Shown in pieces: positions 1 through 11,173 of a stretch of DNA of 64,000 nucleotides. The DNA lies in contig MSJI02000005.1 in the NCBI GenBank assembly GCA_001931905.2, positions 195,371-259,370 on the forward strand, read 5' to 3'. A program made the translations under genes and the position numbers. Positions within the stretch are counted from its first letter, which is position 1; each line of letters starts with the position of its first letter. The DNA is from Cladosporium sp. IMV 00045 (taxonomy: Eukaryota; Ascomycota; Dothideomycetes; Cladosporiales; Cladosporiaceae). Below the pieces are notes generated by a model, which searched no databases, was not told where the DNA came from, and saw only the letters and a program-made list of their open reading frames with translations.

Positions 1-2055
1 CCCGCGCGAAGCGAAGACAGCATGTCAAATGACGCGCCATCTCCGCCCGAAGGTATCTGGGGTTGCGGGCTTTCCGCCCACGCTTACTTCAACGCTGAAT
101 CACGATCGCAACCGTACGCTGCTGGCGGCTTGAAGCCTGACGGCACGCTGGATCTGGATGCTTCGACGATCGAGTATCTTTGGAACTGCTACGTGAAGCA
201 CATGCACGTCATGCATCCCTTCCTGGACAAGGGAAGGACGTGGAAGCTCATTAGCAAGTTCATCAGACGGTACTCCCCTAGCAAAAAGACTCACAATGCC
301 TTTGCCGTCGGTGGCGAAGAGTCAGATCGCCCAGTCAAGCGACAACGATCGAATGGTCCTGGCGGCTACGCAGGTGTCAGCGGAGAAGTTGTGACAAAAC
401 GATTTGTCGACACTGAACGATCACCTAGCAATGCAGTCATCTACCTCATTCTTGCTCTGGGCAGGATCTGTGCGCACAAGGAGCCATTGCCTGGGCCTGT
501 TCAGGACCGCACCCTCAACACAAACCAAGTCTTGGCGCATCAGGTTGCTGGCAATTCAGGTGTGACTGGTAGCTCTCCGATGTCAGCGAACGTCAAACCA
601 TCGCCCGGTTCCCCGAAGCTCACACCCAACATGCACACTCCTCCTGGATATACCGATGGCGTTCCTCATTATCGCAGCCGACGGTCGTCCTTTGACGGCA
701 GCTCGACTAGCAATGTGGCGAAAAACATTGACGTTATCCCTGGTATTGCCTATTATGCTAAAGCCGCTGAAATCTTGGGCGACCAAGGAGATGGTAATGA
801 TTTGATTCATGCGCAGATGTTCTTGTTGGCTGGTCTTTACAAGGGACAACTGGCCCGCGTAAAGGAAAGCATGAGCTGGATAACCATGGCTGGCAGGGTT
901 AGTCTCAACCTTCTCGACCGGTACAAACTGTACAATGACAACTACTGGACCGCCTATGGAGACGTCAAGAAATCGCATCAAAAAGGCCAAAAGCTGATCA
1001 CCGATATGCGACAAAACTTGATCGTGCTGGCGTCTTGGACTTGCTTGCAGCTCGAGAGTGACATTCTGGCCGAGCTGAGACTGCCCTCCAGTGGAATCCA
1101 AAACATCGAAAACCTACTACTAATGCCACACAACCTTCCCGAAGAGGAGACGTACGAATCGCACGTGGGTCTGAACCCGAACGATGAAAAGAAGGGCGAA
1201 AGCTACAGCGACGTTCTCATGTTTTACACTGCACAAATGTTCTTGCGGAAACGACTCAACCAAGTACATCGCCAACTGTATGGTCCCGAATGTCTCGACC
1301 AGCCTCTGACCGAAGTGCAAGCCTTGATCAAGGGTCACGAATCGATCCTTGACGGCTGGCGAGCACTTTTGCCTGAAGTGCTGAACTGGGAAGACAACGA
1401 AGACCCGCCTTCAGGTATCCTATCCGCTCGACTTCGCGCCAAATACTGGGGAGCACGATATGTCATCAACCGACCTTTCTTGGACTACGCCCTGCACATC
1501 ATGCCGCACGTCAAAGAAGGAAGCAGTATGGAAGACGCCGCGATCGATGCGCATCGCAACCCTCGCGACAAGGCCGAGATTCACCTGTTCAAGGCGATTC
1601 AGCTCATGGGCGAAGGCGAAATTTGGTCCGCATGTAAGAGATGCATAGAAGCAGCCATGCAAAGTACGGTTGCGCTGGACGGTGTGCCCGATCGATTGAT
1701 TGTGACTAACATCCACGGCACTGCTCACGCGTAAGTTTTGAAAGATCTTCAATTCTCAAACCCTCGAACCATACTGACAATCTCCCCCAGACAATTCGGA
1801 AACATGCTCGTCCTCTCCGCCACCTGGCGCATCCCCTACATGCGCAAGCTGATCGACCAAGAGCGTTTCCAAAACTTGCTCTCGCGCACCATCGGCTTCC
1901 TGCGCAAACTCTCGCCCATTTCACCGACCTGCCAGCTCGACTGTTCGATTCTGGAGAAAATCCAGCGCGTCCTCTTCGGCATCCCGCCGGATGAGAAACC
2001 CATGTATCATGGAGAGAAGGAGTTTACTAATTCGTTCAGCTCGGCGACTACCTGA
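1..2055 (+). CDS. Fungal-specific transcription factor, C-terminal part (5' cut by window edge)
   Basis: Two exons: 1..1730 and 1791..2055, with a 60-bp intron (GTAAGT...CCCCCAG). The reading frame stays open to base 1, so the ATG at 22 may be internal and the true start may lie outside the window. The product has the layout of the middle homology region of fungal Zn2Cys6 regulators: a segment with HVMHPFLDKGRTW near residue 60 of the visible part, a low-complexity Ser/Pro linker, then a helical body. The spliced C terminus continues QFGNMLVLSATWRIP. No zinc cluster is visible, as expected if it sits upstream. The family assignment is from overall architecture; I do not recognise the exact regulator. 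DNA-binding activity and target pathway are unknown. Confidence 0.7.
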
Positions 2056-5000
2056 GAAGGAGAAGATGGGAGAGATATTACGACTTTTTGACTTTGAGTA
2101 CTGAACATACTGTTTGTTTGTTTTTTGATCAGATCCAGCGAAGCAGCATACGAATCCAACAAATACATACCACACCATACTTGCTTTTTGCACACGGAGA
2201 AAGAAGGGGTTCAACAAAAAAGAGCTCTAACTGTGCCACGATGGAGATCTCGGGTAGAAAAAGATCTTGGATCGATTGAGATGGACGCAATGCATTTGGA
2301 TCAGTCTGGCGCACGCGATGCGAAAATACCTCCGGAAGCGGGCTTTGGATTTTGTTTCTTCATCTTTGATCGGTTTGGCCTTGGCCTTGATTTTTGTTAT
2401 CTGCTTTTTTTTTGATATTCCCTTGTTATTTCATGCGATTCTGTTTTATATCCGCAACGCATGCGTCATGGGGAAAAGAGGCTGTCTGAAACGTTTTGTC
2501 TTTTATTTACATTTTTTATCTCTTTCTCTTTTCTCTTTCCATTTGGTGCTGTCAACCATCGATTTCTATCCGTCTCGCGCGTCTCTATTGCATGCGATTG
2601 GTCCTACTGTTTTTCCACGCATTATACCAACTACCGAAATGTGAATTTCTTCTTCCTTATCTCAAAAAGTACTATCTACGCTATCATGACATCTGAACGG
2701 GGCTATGGCGGAGGGAGGAGCCACAGAGGGATACATGCACATGGATGGGAGTTGATCGAACCCGGAAACTCCGATCAAGTAATGAACGATTGTTGTACAT
2801 ACCCAACCCTATCACCCATCTTCTCACCCTCCTCGCCTCGCAATCGAGGCATCCCATTCATGCACTCATTCATTCATTCATTGATCCATTCGTTCGTTCA
2901 TGCGAGTATCAATCGCTGGTCGGATGGTTAACTACCTGAACTCGTTCATGCTCTCGATCTGCAAACCCAGCCATCCCACGCCTTCACACACGCCCACGTT
3001 CTTCTCGAAGACTGTCAAAGCGAACCACGTTCCAGACACGCGAGGGCTTGCCTTTGGGCTGTGAACACCCACCACCATCACAAGGCTACTGCTGCATACA
3101 GACCACACCTCCTCCCTCTCTCTCCCCGGGAGCCTCAACTCTCGGTGTGTGCAAAGTGCCCCTGTCCCTGAACATCGGCCAGCCTATTCCACCATCCTGC
3201 ATTTCCGCGCGGTTGGGAAGAAACCCCCACGCCAGTCACGACACGTCAGGTCTGGACAGCAGAGTAGTCCAAACGATCACGAAGAAACAACCAAGCCAAG
3301 CCCCGACAGTCTTGGCCCCGCGCCAACTCCACGGTTCAGAGTCCATCGATCTCAACTGTACCTGGTACCTCTCCCAAGATCGGGCGGGCCTCATAGGTCA
3401 GAGACCTGGAAAGCTGGAAGGGGGGGGCGTGATGGATCTCGCTTTGCGTGCAGGAGCTGGTTGCAGGGCAGGGGAGAGCTGAGGATGTGTGACGGGCATT
3501 AATTAGTAGGGATAGGTAGGATTGATTGCCTGACGACGCGAGGGAAGGGTTCGGGAAGGATGGCGGGTATCTCGGGGGGAAGGGGGGAGGGGATGGGATG
3601 GTGGGATGGGCGGGCGCCGTGGGTGTGGGATGTGGGTTTCGGGTGGGATGGGTGATTGTGATGACACTTTTCCGATCAAGGATGTGGACATACAGTGTTG
3701 GTGATGGGTTTGCGGGTTTGGGGCTTAGGGTTCGATTTTCTTGTAATACTATCGACGAGTTTGGAGATCAGGTTTGTTACGAAGTCTGTTTAGCGAGCTG
3801 AGGATCGGTTGCCTTCTTGGTTTGGTGGTCGTATTGCGAAGGCAATTCGCGATTGCGATTGCTGGGACTAGGAGGGCGTGCATTGCACGCATGAGGTATT
3901 GTTCCCTGACTATCGTTGATGCCGGCATTTGTTCCTGAATTGGACGGAAACTTAGAGGAAAACTTGGTAAGGCGACTCGATAATGTTGCATGATGTTTGC
4001 CTTCAGGTATGCATGTTTCAGGTTGTGGATTATTGCCACTGCGTTATAGAGTGGTTTTTTCTTGGGTTGACGACGACGACCTTGGATGAGATGTCGGTTG
4101 CAGCACCATGTCTCATCCTTTCTGTTATCATGCCTTGATGATGATGTGTTGTCTTTTCTTTTCCTTCTTCTTCTGAGTCTCGCGCTGATCGAACCACTCA
4201 CCCATCATTCCATCATCTCGCCCAGTCGTCAGGCCAGCACACATGCATAGAGTTACGAAGAATTGTGGCGCGATTGATTAATACAACTCGTCTGCTATAG
4301 CTCAGCCCTTTCTCTCCTCGTCATTTCCTCCGTTATCGCAAAGTCGATCCCCTTCACTAAATCAATGATGTACAGTTCTAGACTTTCACACTCCTCAAAA
4401 AGTTCAGCCCTTCCTCGCTTCCGGGAAATTGTCACCCTTCGATCGGATGTCGCCGCCGTCTCGGGTCGCGCGGGAAAATCTGGCATGACATCTGTCGAGA
4501 TTTGGACCCAGCGCTGAGGGTCGAGGCGCAAAGCCAAAAGATTTGAATGATGATTTATCCACTTGTCGACGTGTATACACTACCACTGACTTCGGACTAC
4601 ATCATCGCCCGCGAGCTTCGCACGAGACTGAGTTTCCCATGGCCCGCAGTATCCAGATCTAACGTGCCGCCCGTCCGTCGCAGCGGTAAGACTGGATATC
4701 TTGTTGCCAACACGCAACCACCACGCGCCCGCCAGTTCGCCCCAGCCTGGTCCAGTAAGTAATGTGCAAATCTTCCTTACATGCACGTCGCTCGTCTTGC
4801 GCAATCGGTGGCAAGAAGAAGAACAGCAAAATCTCAGCAGATACAGTAGTTCATCCACGCACGTCAGCACCTCGTGGACCTCACGCACGCACGCGACCAC
4901 GCACACAGACACGTTCATGCACAAGCGAGCGAACAAATCATGAATGTGCGTTACATCCTGCCCTCGGGTCGAACAGCGCCAAGCCGCCTTCAGTAACCAC

Positions 5001-6411
5001 ATACCCAATCCAATCTGCCCACTGCCCTCTCGCTCTTCTTCCCATGCTGGGATCTCGTAGGAATCCATTATATGCTCCACCCAAGCCACCCAGACCGAAC
5101 ACCCAGATGTCGCGCAGCCGCTAACAGACTGCGATCCCCCCACCGGTGCGCGCCGCCGGAGCTGCTCCCGACCTGTCAGACAGCGCGAAAGCTCCAAGTC
5201 ACCGTGGCCACACCCATTTACACTTCCTCGGCCCGTCAGGCCCGCGCTCCGGGTCCAAACCCTAGACTCCATCGGCTATCAGGACGGTTTCGCTGGCGTC
5301 TCGGCTTGCCGTCCCCTTCTTCCGCCCCTCCCGCTCGCCAACCTGTCGGGCTCGAGACCCAATCGCCTGGACAGGGGAAAAAATCAAATGAATCAACCAC
5401 TTGCCAATCAATCAATCTCTCCTCGGGTCCCTGGCAAGCCTTCTCGAGCCTATCGAGCCCGCGATCGGCCCAAGTATCGCTTGCATAGATCGGAGCTTAT
5501 TCCATTGCGTCTTGCTTTGGTGTTGTCCTCTCTGTCGGGCGAGCTCGGTTTGACCATACCAGACTCGGTCCTCGTCTATCGTCGCCGAGGCTATGGTGTT
5601 GGGATGGCAGCAGCGGCTATGTCGCTTGCATCTTTCACCGGCGCCATGCCTGTCCTAATCGTGACGCGCAAGCACCGGCGATTGCTGATTGGTTACGCAT
5701 GTCAAAACCAGCCTCAATTTTCGATGTTGCCGCTGCATGCGCCATCGGAGAAAGGTCCGGATCGACTCCGACCTGCGGTGTGGGTTTCGTATGGTTGACT
5801 ACGAGTGTATGACAGTACGATATGGATGGAGAGGATTGGGCGCGCGCGCAATAACGCATGCAGGGCTCGCATCTTCCTGAGATCTGAGCGGTGATGCTCG
5901 GCCCTGCCGCATCTCCCCGATCACACGCTTGCAGCGCTTTGCGGGGGCCGAGGGCGAGCATGAATTGAGCATGGGCTCCGGTCTTTTTTGGTGTGAGATT
6001 CCGAGCAGACCACCTGCCTCTGCCCGGCAGATAGAGGCCTGATGTTGGCTTCGGCTTGCCGGTTTCCGGGTTTCGACCCACGAGAGGAGAGAGTTGCGGG
6101 CGCTTGTTGTATGGCATCGCCCGTCGGTCGTCCCGAGATTCCTTTCTCTGGGAGCCTAGGGATCCCGACGACAGCTGCCTCCTGGCAAAGGGACCACGGT
6201 ACGCGACTCATAGTCCGATCTATGATACCTGCCGTACCCAGATCTCGTGGGTGGCGATCGCAGCTGGTTTCCCGGTTTTTAAATCCATCATGATGCCGAG
6301 CGGCAGGGGAATGTCTTGCGACTCGCCTTGGCTCGCCGAATAGCTGGATTGACTGGCTGGTAGTGAAGGATAGACACGCCGGCCAGGCCAGGCCAGACCA
6401 GACTCCCCATC
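2056..6411. other. Gene-poor intergenic region (4.4 kb)
   Basis: No open frame here shows sustained protein-like composition or recognisable motifs, and the many short frames overlap on both strands. The first few hundred bases are T-rich and probably 3' UTR of the preceding gene. A short ATTC/GTTC tetranucleotide tract lies at about 2868-2903 and a G-run cluster at 3540-3660. The rest is CT-rich and GC-moderate without clear repeats. An intron-rich gene or a non-coding RNA cannot be excluded. Confidence 0.6.
3540..3660 (+). repeat. G-run cluster with G-quadruplex potential
   Basis: More than a dozen runs of three or more G occur in about 115 bases on the plus strand, including runs of six G, separated by loops of 1-7 bases. 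This matches the general pattern of intramolecular G-quadruplex-forming DNA. It lies in gene-free sequence, so no function can be assigned. Confidence 0.6.
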
Positions 6412-6822
6412 TTACAAAGGACGATGAAACCACAACCCCTTAGAATTGTCAAACAGGAGACTCGTCCCCTTCCTCGCCCTGTCCGCATCTTCCTCATCAC
6501 TAACAGACACAGACACAGCAGGCACCTCCCACGCCCTCTCCGTATGCATCAATTCGACAGGACTGCGCGGCCTGGGCGACGGCGAAGGCGACCGCGTAGG
6601 CGTAGGCGTGAGCGCGCGCGCCATGAAAGGATTCTCCGGCTCGTTGATCAAACAACCACTGTACTGCCGCGAGTAGGAATCGTCCACCTCTTTCCGCATC
6701 ATCGACACCCGCTGCTGGTAGCGCGACGCTCGCCCATACTTGCGCGCTCGCTTGTCTTCCTGCCAGCGATTCCATTCGCGGAAGCCGAGGATTGTCACTG
6801 CGAGCAGCGAGAGGCCGGTCAT
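6412..6822 (-). CDS. Small putative single-pass membrane protein
   Basis: A 136-residue frame starting at the ATG at 6822. The N terminus is a short hydrophobic stretch (MTGLSLLAVTILGF) followed at once by basic residues (REWNRWQEDKRARKYGR), as in a signal anchor with a cytosolic tail. A Thr/Pro/Ser/Arg repeat-like segment and an acidic SDEEDADRARK segment follow. The same frame stays open and hydrophobic upstream (FFVVVAVCVA), so the true start may be further 5' or in another exon; no in-frame ATG was found there. I do not recognise a family. The main support is the membrane-segment-plus-basic-flank pattern. Confidence 0.35.
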   Translation of the reverse strand: MTGLSLLAVTILGFREWNRWQEDKRARKYGRASRYQQRVSMMRKEVDDSYSRQYSGCLINEPENPFMARALTPTPTRSPSPSPRPRSPVELMHTERAWEVPAVSVSVSDEEDADRARKGTSLLFDNSKGLWFHRPL

Positions 6823-7641
6823 TGCCACGCAGACGGCGACGACGACGAAGAAGGTTGTTTTGGAGAAGACGATTTCGTCGACGGAGATCTCGATGCAGAT
6901 TCGTCGCTGCTCCTCCTCGTGGTTGGAGATATGTTGGCGCCATGTTTGCTTGATGCAACTCGTACTTCGGCCTCCGTAAATGTGCCGTCTCGTGGTAAGG
7001 TAGGATTCTCGCTACAAGGACAAAAGACGAACGAACAATATTGCAACATGATAAGAAAAGGCCACAACGACCCGGCACTCTACATGAAAAAACAGACTGT
7101 TATCCAGCCACAAAAGCACACTTCAATCATCTACCAGGTCATTCTAAATGCATCTCCACTCCAAAAAACCGCCATCACATCAACGCCGCACGCGCTGAAA
7201 CCGTAGCGTAGACCCCTCCCCAAGCTTCCGCTGCAAGTGTTTACTATGTATAGTCAACCGACGATCAAGTCGAATGCGTCGCGGTAAAGGAAAGTATCTG
7301 ACTGGACGGGCGTTTTGACCGGAATGTGGTGATGTTATTATCGTGAGGTTGAAATCTTGCGTTGCTTGCTTTGCCTTGTTGCCGCGTTGGCGTGGGCGCT
7401 TAGCGGAGGATTGGGAGGCCGGGCGGTTAGGTGAGGGAGAAAGGCATGGGTGCACATGGGGAGTGCGAATGATTTGGAGGGAAAGTGATTTGTTTTGTTG
7501 TGTAGGTAGGGTGATATCGGAGTTCTGGATACTGGATTCTAAGTTCTCAATCCACGCAACTTCTCGCGGCTGCCAGTTTCTCTGAACGCGGCACTCATTG
7601 CACCCGATCAACAAAAACACATCCGACTCATCGACTCAACC
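6823..7641. other. Intergenic region
   Basis: Between a putative small membrane-protein gene and the 3' end of the RED-family gene. The part near 6823-7010 may contain 5' coding sequence of the small gene. Nothing else recognisable. Confidence 0.4.
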
Positions 7642-9366
7642 TCACTTCTTCCCCTCTCCCTTCCTCCCCTCAATAACCCTCATAATATCACCCATGTTAC
7701 TCGCATCACCCTTCCTCTTCTTAGGCTTGCGTTTCCTCTTGCCACCACCACCCTTACCTTCATCCTCCTCCCACCCTTCATCATCCCCATTCCCAGTCCC
7801 CCGACCCTTCCACTCCGCCAGCTTGACTTTCTGGCCCTCCTCGTCCTCGCCGCCGTCGTCTAATCGGTCCCCGCCGAAGCCCATGTCCATATCTTCCAGG
7901 TCGCGGTCTTGGTTCGCCAGCATTTGCGCGTGTCTCTTGGCTTTTGCCGCCCGGGCTTCGCGCGCTTCGTCGCTTTCTTCGTCATTGCCATTGTCGTTGT
8001 TGTTGCCCAGGGGATCCATTTTGGCGGCTTTCTTGAGCACTTCTTGTATTCCTGCCAGGTGGTCGGGTTTGCTTTCTTCGGACGTGGAGGGGGCGTCGTT
8101 GAAGTAATTCCGTCGAGTGGGTGGTTGTTTTGTTGTTGATGAGGGCTGTGGTTTTTTGCTGTCGCTCGTGTCGGACACTTCGCCTTCAGATTCGTCTGCG
8201 GAGGATGGTCGTGTTCTTTCCGGCGGAGTGGCTTTCTTCCGAGGCGGTGCGGTTTCTGCATCGGAATCGTCGCTATCGAGATCGCTGTCGTCTTCGTCGG
8301 CCATGTTTCCAAGCGGGTTGTAGTCTGTACCCACGCCCTCGAAAATGTCGTCGTCGTCATCGTCGTCCGCTGGATCTGCAATCGGCTCCTGCGGCGTGGC
8401 AGGTTCTGGCATCGATGCGTCCGCTCCGAGCACAGCCTTACTGGCATCCGGAGCTCCCATCGCTGCATTGGCCTGCTCAGTCTGCGCGACTGGCTGTTTG
8501 CGCACTCGCTTCTTGACCACGCCGTTCTCGTCGACCGTAATCATGACTTCGCGGCCTTTCTCGTCGATCTCAAACTTTGGCTTCTTCTTGTCACTGACCT
8601 TCGCCCAACGATCCCCAAGCTGAGGTTCTGCGGCCTTCTTCGCCTCAGCAGCAGCTTGTCGCTGCGCCTTGAGCTCTGCCATAATTTCGTCTCGCGTCCT
8701 CTTCCTCCCAGCAATGGGCGGTGGAGCAGCCATGTTTCCTTTCTTTGTCACTTTATCCTTCTTCAAAGCTTCCACCTCCTTCTCACCCAACTTCTCCAGC
8801 TCATCGTCAACGTCGGCCTCGGGCTCCTCCTTCCCATCAGCTTCACCACTTCCCCCACCAGTCCCCATAACATCCTCCCCTCTCCTCACCCGCTCCAGCA
8901 ACTGCCAATCAAGCCCCTTGACCAAATGCGTACTCCCCGCCTCACCACCCGTAATCTTATCCCTCAGCGCCTCAAACGTCTCCTGCGAAATCTGTCCCAG
9001 CTTCATCTGCTCCTCTAGCGCTTTCACCCTCTCTGCCTTATCTTTCGCTTCCGCATCGCCCTCATCCTCCGCTCGCGCTTTTGCTCGGTCGGTGTAGCCA
9101 GCGCCGTACTTGACGCCTTTGGGCGCCGAGGACTTGAACTTCTTGACTTGACTCGGTTGGAATGCAGCGTTGCGCTCGCGCACTTGACGTGCGAAATCAA
9201 CATCTGAACCACCGCCGCCTTTCACATTGCGTGGTGTCATGGGCACGAAGCTGGATTTCTTCGTGCCGAGCGCGCCGGGTGTGGCATTTGGGCGTGGTGT
9301 TGCGGAGGCGCCATTTTGCTCTTTCCCTGAGCCGGAGATGAGTTGCCGGAATTGTGAGTTGTTCAT
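7642..9366 (-). CDS. RED/IK-like protein (spliceosome-associated)
   Basis: Intronless, 574 residues, with the start chosen at the ATG at 9366 (MNNSQFRQLISGSG). The open frame extends further upstream but runs into the divergent promoter. Residues about 45-200 match the RED N-terminal region: SSFVPMTPRNVKG, then AFQPSQVKKFKSSAPKGVKY, GAGYTDRAKAR, then a helical segment ending in THLVKGLDWQLLERVRRG. The C-terminal two thirds are acidic and Lys-rich low complexity (DDDDDDDIFEGVG, then a basic KRKRKPKKRKG tail that could be a nuclear localisation signal). RED/IK proteins associate with the spliceosome before activation, so a nuclear pre-mRNA splicing role is expected from family knowledge. The gene is divergent from the GH43 gene with a 392-bp shared upstream region. 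Confidence 0.88.
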   Translation of the reverse strand: MNNSQFRQLISGSGKEQNGASATPRPNATPGALGTKKSSFVPMTPRNVKGGGGSDVDFARQVRERNAAFQPSQVKKFKSSAPKGVKYGAGYTDRAKARAEDEGDAEAKDKAERVKALEEQMKLGQISQETFEALRDKITGGEAGSTHLVKGLDWQLLERVRRGEDVMGTGGGSGEADGKEEPEADVDDELEKLGEKEVEALKKDKVTKKGNMAAPPPIAGRKRTRDEIMAELKAQRQAAAEAKKAAEPQLGDRWAKVSDKKKPKFEIDEKGREVMITVDENGVVKKRVRKQPVAQTEQANAAMGAPDASKAVLGADASMPEPATPQEPIADPADDDDDDDIFEGVGTDYNPLGNMADEDDSDLDSDDSDAETAPPRKKATPPERTRPSSADESEGEVSDTSDSKKPQPSSTTKQPPTRRNYFNDAPSTSEESKPDHLAGIQEVLKKAAKMDPLGNNNDNGNDEESDEAREARAAKAKRHAQMLANQDRDLEDMDMGFGGDRLDDGGEDEEGQKVKLAEWKGRGTGNGDDEGWEEDEGKGGGGKRKRKPKKRKGDASNMGDIMRVIEGRKGEGKK

Positions 9367-9758
9367 GGCGAGCGGCGGGAGCCTGTCCCGGTATTTGGGG
9401 TCGCCAGTATTACTGTGTTTGGCTGTATACTGGTGAGCGCATAGAAAGTGATATGGAGGTGGTTTTGTCCAGCTCGGGTGACCTGCCTCATAATTCAACG
9501 CACGTGAAAGTCGCAACTGCAAGTGATGTAACTCCTGACTTTCGGCTATGTCTCCCCGCTTCAACACCACCAGCCCCCCGCTATTGTGTTCCTGGAGAGC
9601 CGCAAGGGCAATGCGAAAGGTCGTCATCCGGACAATGCATTGAGGTGAATAGTGCTGTAGATCTGTTGTTCGCCAGGTACAAGTATCAAGTATCACTCTT
9701 CTTCTGCCGTCCATCCTTCTCTCACGCATCAAAGAATTCTTATAGATACATCTCAATC
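9367..9758. promoter_or_regulatory. Shared upstream region of RED-like and GH43 genes
   Basis: 392 bp between two divergent start codons. It must carry both promoters; no sharp TATA element or known operator was recognised. Confidence 0.5.
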
Positions 9759-11173
9759 ATGAATCCATTCGGTCTTTTAGCACTCACAGCCAGCGTGCTG
9801 CAATTGATCTCCGCTCAGAATAACTCGGCTACCTTCACGAACCCAGTTTTGAGCGAGGTTGGAGCTGATCCGTTCGTGGTCAAGGATGGCGGCTATTACT
9901 ACATGACCTACACGACGACGACCAATATCACTATTCTGAGAAGTACCAGCTTGACGGACTGGGACAACGCCGACGTCAAATTGGCCTTTGATCCTCCTGT
10001 ATGCTTCAAGACTAACGAGAAGACTTTGCCGTTTCATTTACTGATACGTCTTATCAGCCAGGGGAAGGTTATTCAACCGATCTATGGTAATTGCCTCATG
10101 TGTACCCGGTCGAGTACTACGAAGACAAGACTAATACCCTAACAGGGCTCCCGAGCTACACAACATCGACGACAAGTGGTACATTATCTTTACCGGAGAT
10201 CCCAACAATGGTAGATGGACCTTGAATGAACCCTCGAGGATGAGTTTCAAGCTAACACCATTACAAGACACTCCGCCGCCGGAAATCGACGCGTTCTGTC
10301 CATTCAATTGCCCAGCTGTCTATCATCGCATGTTTGTCCTTGAGGGTAGCACCAGCGATCCTTGGACGAGCAATTACACGATGAAAGCAGAGCTCGACAC
10401 GCACGACCAATTTGCGATTGATGGCACATATTTCAGGCACAGCACTGGCCTGTACCACGTCTATTCGTGCTGGTGAGTCTTTGCCATCTTACTCGATTCC
10501 AAACAAGGCAGCGTACTAATCGGTGTAAAACCTAGGTACCACGCCTTCTCCGCATGGCCAGCCAACTTGTGCATCACTAAAATGAGCGACCCATGGACAG
10601 TGACATCAAACCTAACCGAGAGACAAATCGTGCGATCTCCCCCATCTCTCTCGATAACCGTCCCAACAACCTCCTAACCCAAATCGCCAGATCTCCACCC
10701 CCTCCAACGCCTGGGAACAAACCCCATACGGCCGCCGAGAGAACTACCGCCTCGCCTCCAACGAAGGTCCACAACAACTCACCAACCCCTCCACCGGCCA
10801 AGAATTCCTCATCTACTCCGCCGCCCGCAGCGACAACAGGAACTACTGCCTGGGTCAGCTCGAACTCACAGGCCCCGACCCCATGAACGCAGAGGACTGG
10901 ACGAAGCGCGACGCCGGCTGCGTCTTCTACCAGAACCCGGCCGAGGAAGCCTACGGCGTCGGCCACGCGAGTTTCACTACCAGCCCGGACGGGAGCGAGA
11001 GCTGGATTGTCTATCATGGTATGAGGAATTATATGAGCGGGTGGGGCGCGAGGACGATCAGAGCGCAGAAGTTCGAGTGGAGTGAGGTTGATGGCGCGCC
11101 GGTCTTTCCTAGACCGGGGTATGGGCCTTACGATGTGCCTAGTGGGCAGAATGCTAGTATGAGGATGTTTTAG
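9759..11173 (+). CDS. Secreted GH43-family glycoside hydrolase (arabinofuranosidase/xylosidase-like)
   Basis: Six exons: 9759..9998, 10058..10086, 10146..10210, 10268..10472, 10536..10629 and 10691..11173. They give 371 residues with all phases consistent. Residues 1-20 form a signal peptide (MNPFGLLALTASVLQLISAQ). The five-bladed beta-propeller motifs of clan GH-F are visible: GADPFVVKDGGYYYMTYT with the likely catalytic Asp, then WAPELHNIDDKWYIIFTG spanning exons 2-3, and GHASFTTSPDGSESWIVYHG late in the protein. The family hydrolyses arabinose- or xylose-containing plant polysaccharides outside the cell. Exact substrate is not decidable by eye. The second exon is only 29 bp. An automated model that reads through the last intron meets a stop, so this gene is easily mis-annotated. 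Confidence 0.9.

Noticed and set aside
4580..5272. 230-codon minus-strand open frame
   Set aside because: Composition is mixed with many Cys, Trp and Arg and no domain-like pattern; no neighbouring exon or splice signals support it.
7180..7620. 146-codon minus-strand frame between the small membrane gene and RED-like gene
   Set aside because: Low-complexity composition, no hydrophobic or domain pattern and no splice link to neighbours.
9367..9756. Upstream in-frame extension of the RED-like protein
   Set aside because: It would run up to the divergent GH43 start codon, contains no RED homology, and the ATG at 9366 gives the family's usual N terminus.
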